Source: Methylococcales bacterium (GTDB lineage: Bacteria; Pseudomonadota; Gammaproteobacteria; Methylococcales; Methylomonadaceae). Taken from it: a DNA stretch of 64,000 nt. A program made the translations under genes and the position numbers. Of this stretch, positions 63,222 to 64,000 are shown piece after piece (positions within the stretch are counted from its first letter, which is position 1; each line of letters begins with the position of its first letter). Under the pieces are notes generated by a model. That model saw only the letters and a list, made by a program, of their open reading frames with translations. It did no database searches and had not been told where the DNA came from. The stretch spans positions 1 through 64,000 of the forward strand of contig JAPLRR010000040.1 of the NCBI GenBank assembly GCA_026399075.1. The letters run 5' to 3'.

Positions 63222-64000
63222 ATGTTAAGGCTATTACACACCGCAGATTGGCATTTGGGCCATAGTTTGCATGGCGTATCCCGGCATTTGGAGCATCAGT
63301 TGTTTTTGGATTGGCTGCTGGCTGAACTAAAAACCAAACAGGCCGAAGCACTGATCGTCGCAGGGGATATTTTTGATTCGGCCAACCCTTCTGCCGCCGC
63401 CCAAACCCAGCTCTATGAGTTTCTTGTTAAAGCCAAGGCGCAGCAACCGACGCTGGACATCCTATTGATAGGTGGCAACCATGATTCTGCCAGCCGTTTG
63501 GATGCGCCGTGCTCCATCCTGAATGCCTTAGGTGTTAGTGTGGTCGGTGGGTTGATAAATGATGGCAGCAGAATTAATTGGGACAGGTTGATTGTGCCGC
63601 TGACCGACAGCAAGGGGGTAATTAAAGCCTGGTGCGGTGCCATGCCTTTTTTGCGTAACGCAGACTTGCCTGCCAGTGACCAAGAGGGGCAGCACCTAAT
63701 TGCCGGTGTCCAGTCATTGTATGCACAATTGCTATGCCATATGCAGGCCCAAGCCAGCCCTGGCCAGGCCCTAGTCATGACGGGGCATTGTTATATGGCG
63801 AATGGTGCGTTGTCGGAACTTAGCGAACGTAAAATACTGGGCGGCAACCAACATGCTTTACCTGCGGAATTGTTTCCGGCCGAGATTGCTTATGTTGCCT
63901 TAGGGCATTTGCATTTGGCGCAAAAAGTCGGTGGACATGACCACATCCGCTATAGCGGTTCGCCTATCCCCTTGTCGTTTGATGAAAGCACTTATCAGCA
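63222..64000 (+). CDS. sbcD: Exonuclease subunit SbcD, 5' part (runs past window)
   Basis: The first 259 codons are seen and the stop is beyond the window. The product begins MLRLLHTADWHLGHSLHG. Metallophosphatase motifs are Asp9-x-His11 (DWH), Asp49 (AGDIFD), Asn86-His87-Asp88 (GGNHDS), the GH in TGHCYM, and GHLH in YVALGHLHLAQ. SbcD with SbcC cuts hairpins and processes DNA ends. SbcC is expected downstream. An AAGGA box precedes the start. Confidence 0.94.
   Translation, partial: MLRLLHTADWHLGHSLHGVSRHLEHQLFLDWLLAELKTKQAEALIVAGDIFDSANPSAAAQTQLYEFLVKAKAQQPTLDILLIGGNHDSASRLDAPCSILNALGVSVVGGLINDGSRINWDRLIVPLTDSKGVIKAWCGAMPFLRNADLPASDQEGQHLIAGVQSLYAQLLCHMQAQASPGQALVMTGHCYMANGALSELSERKILGGNQHALPAELFPAEIAYVALGHLHLAQKVGGHDHIRYSGSPIPLSFDESTYQ

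Overview
The window looks like the chromosome of an aerobic gammaproteobacterium. This rests on the E. coli-like order tuf, tRNA-Trp, secE, nusG, rplKAJL, rpoBC, then str, S10, spc and alpha operons, and on housekeeping genes such as hda, UbiA-type ubiquinone synthesis, hemF, Fe-type sodB, rimO, mepA and sbcD. The overall style (AT-leaning ribosomal genes, many insertion-sequence scars, the arsC-wrbA-DUF2069-hda cluster) makes me think of Methylococcales, but no methane-oxidation gene is present, so that placement is only a guess.

Region 1 (1-29994, all on +) is the transcription and translation super-cluster. It opens with the 3' end of one tuf gene and a tRNA-Trp, then secE-nusG, the L11/L1 and L10/L12 genes with an L10-type leader RNA, rpoB, rpoC, the str operon (rpsL, rpsG, fusA, tuf), and the complete S10, spc and alpha operons, closed by a strong terminator after rplQ. 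The main oddity is the tuf/rpsJ junction at about 16,565-16,595. The second tuf copy runs directly into rpsJ, the normal intergenic leader is missing, and about 13 N-terminal residues of S10 are gone. This is either a real deletion or an assembly error.

Region 2 (30,000-35,171) is an insertion-sequence graveyard. I recognise decayed pieces of IS66 (two), IS1595, IS630, ISL3, IS30 and IS6. Three intact-looking small genes sit among them: ferredoxin fdxA, a two-domain CDGSH iron-sulfur protein, and a CYTH phosphatase/cyclase-like protein.

Region 3 (35,172-64,000) is ordinary but mixed. It holds hda, DUF2069, wrbA and arsC on -, then ubiA, a solitary cobyric acid synthase, a MltD-like lytic transglycosylase, rimO (whose target S12 is encoded at 12,370), a 37-aa lipoprotein and an HTTM-DCC fusion. 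A 43-aa membrane protein and two hypotheticals follow, then a DUF2970 protein, metH-yqhA-glutaredoxin, hemF, a DUF2797 protein, a methyltransferase, a very large penicillin-binding protein with a Lys/Pro tail, and alkB (start unclear). The region ends with sodB, an IS3 relic, mepA, a small DCC protein and the 5' part of sbcD, which is cut by the window edge.

I found no CRISPR array, prophage, toxin-antitoxin pair, defence island or convincing new multi-gene system. The observations most worth checking are the tuf/rpsJ junction, the unusual penicillin-binding protein, the His-to-Asn change in the CDGSH protein, the small unlisted ORFs, the alkB start and the long inverted repeats.
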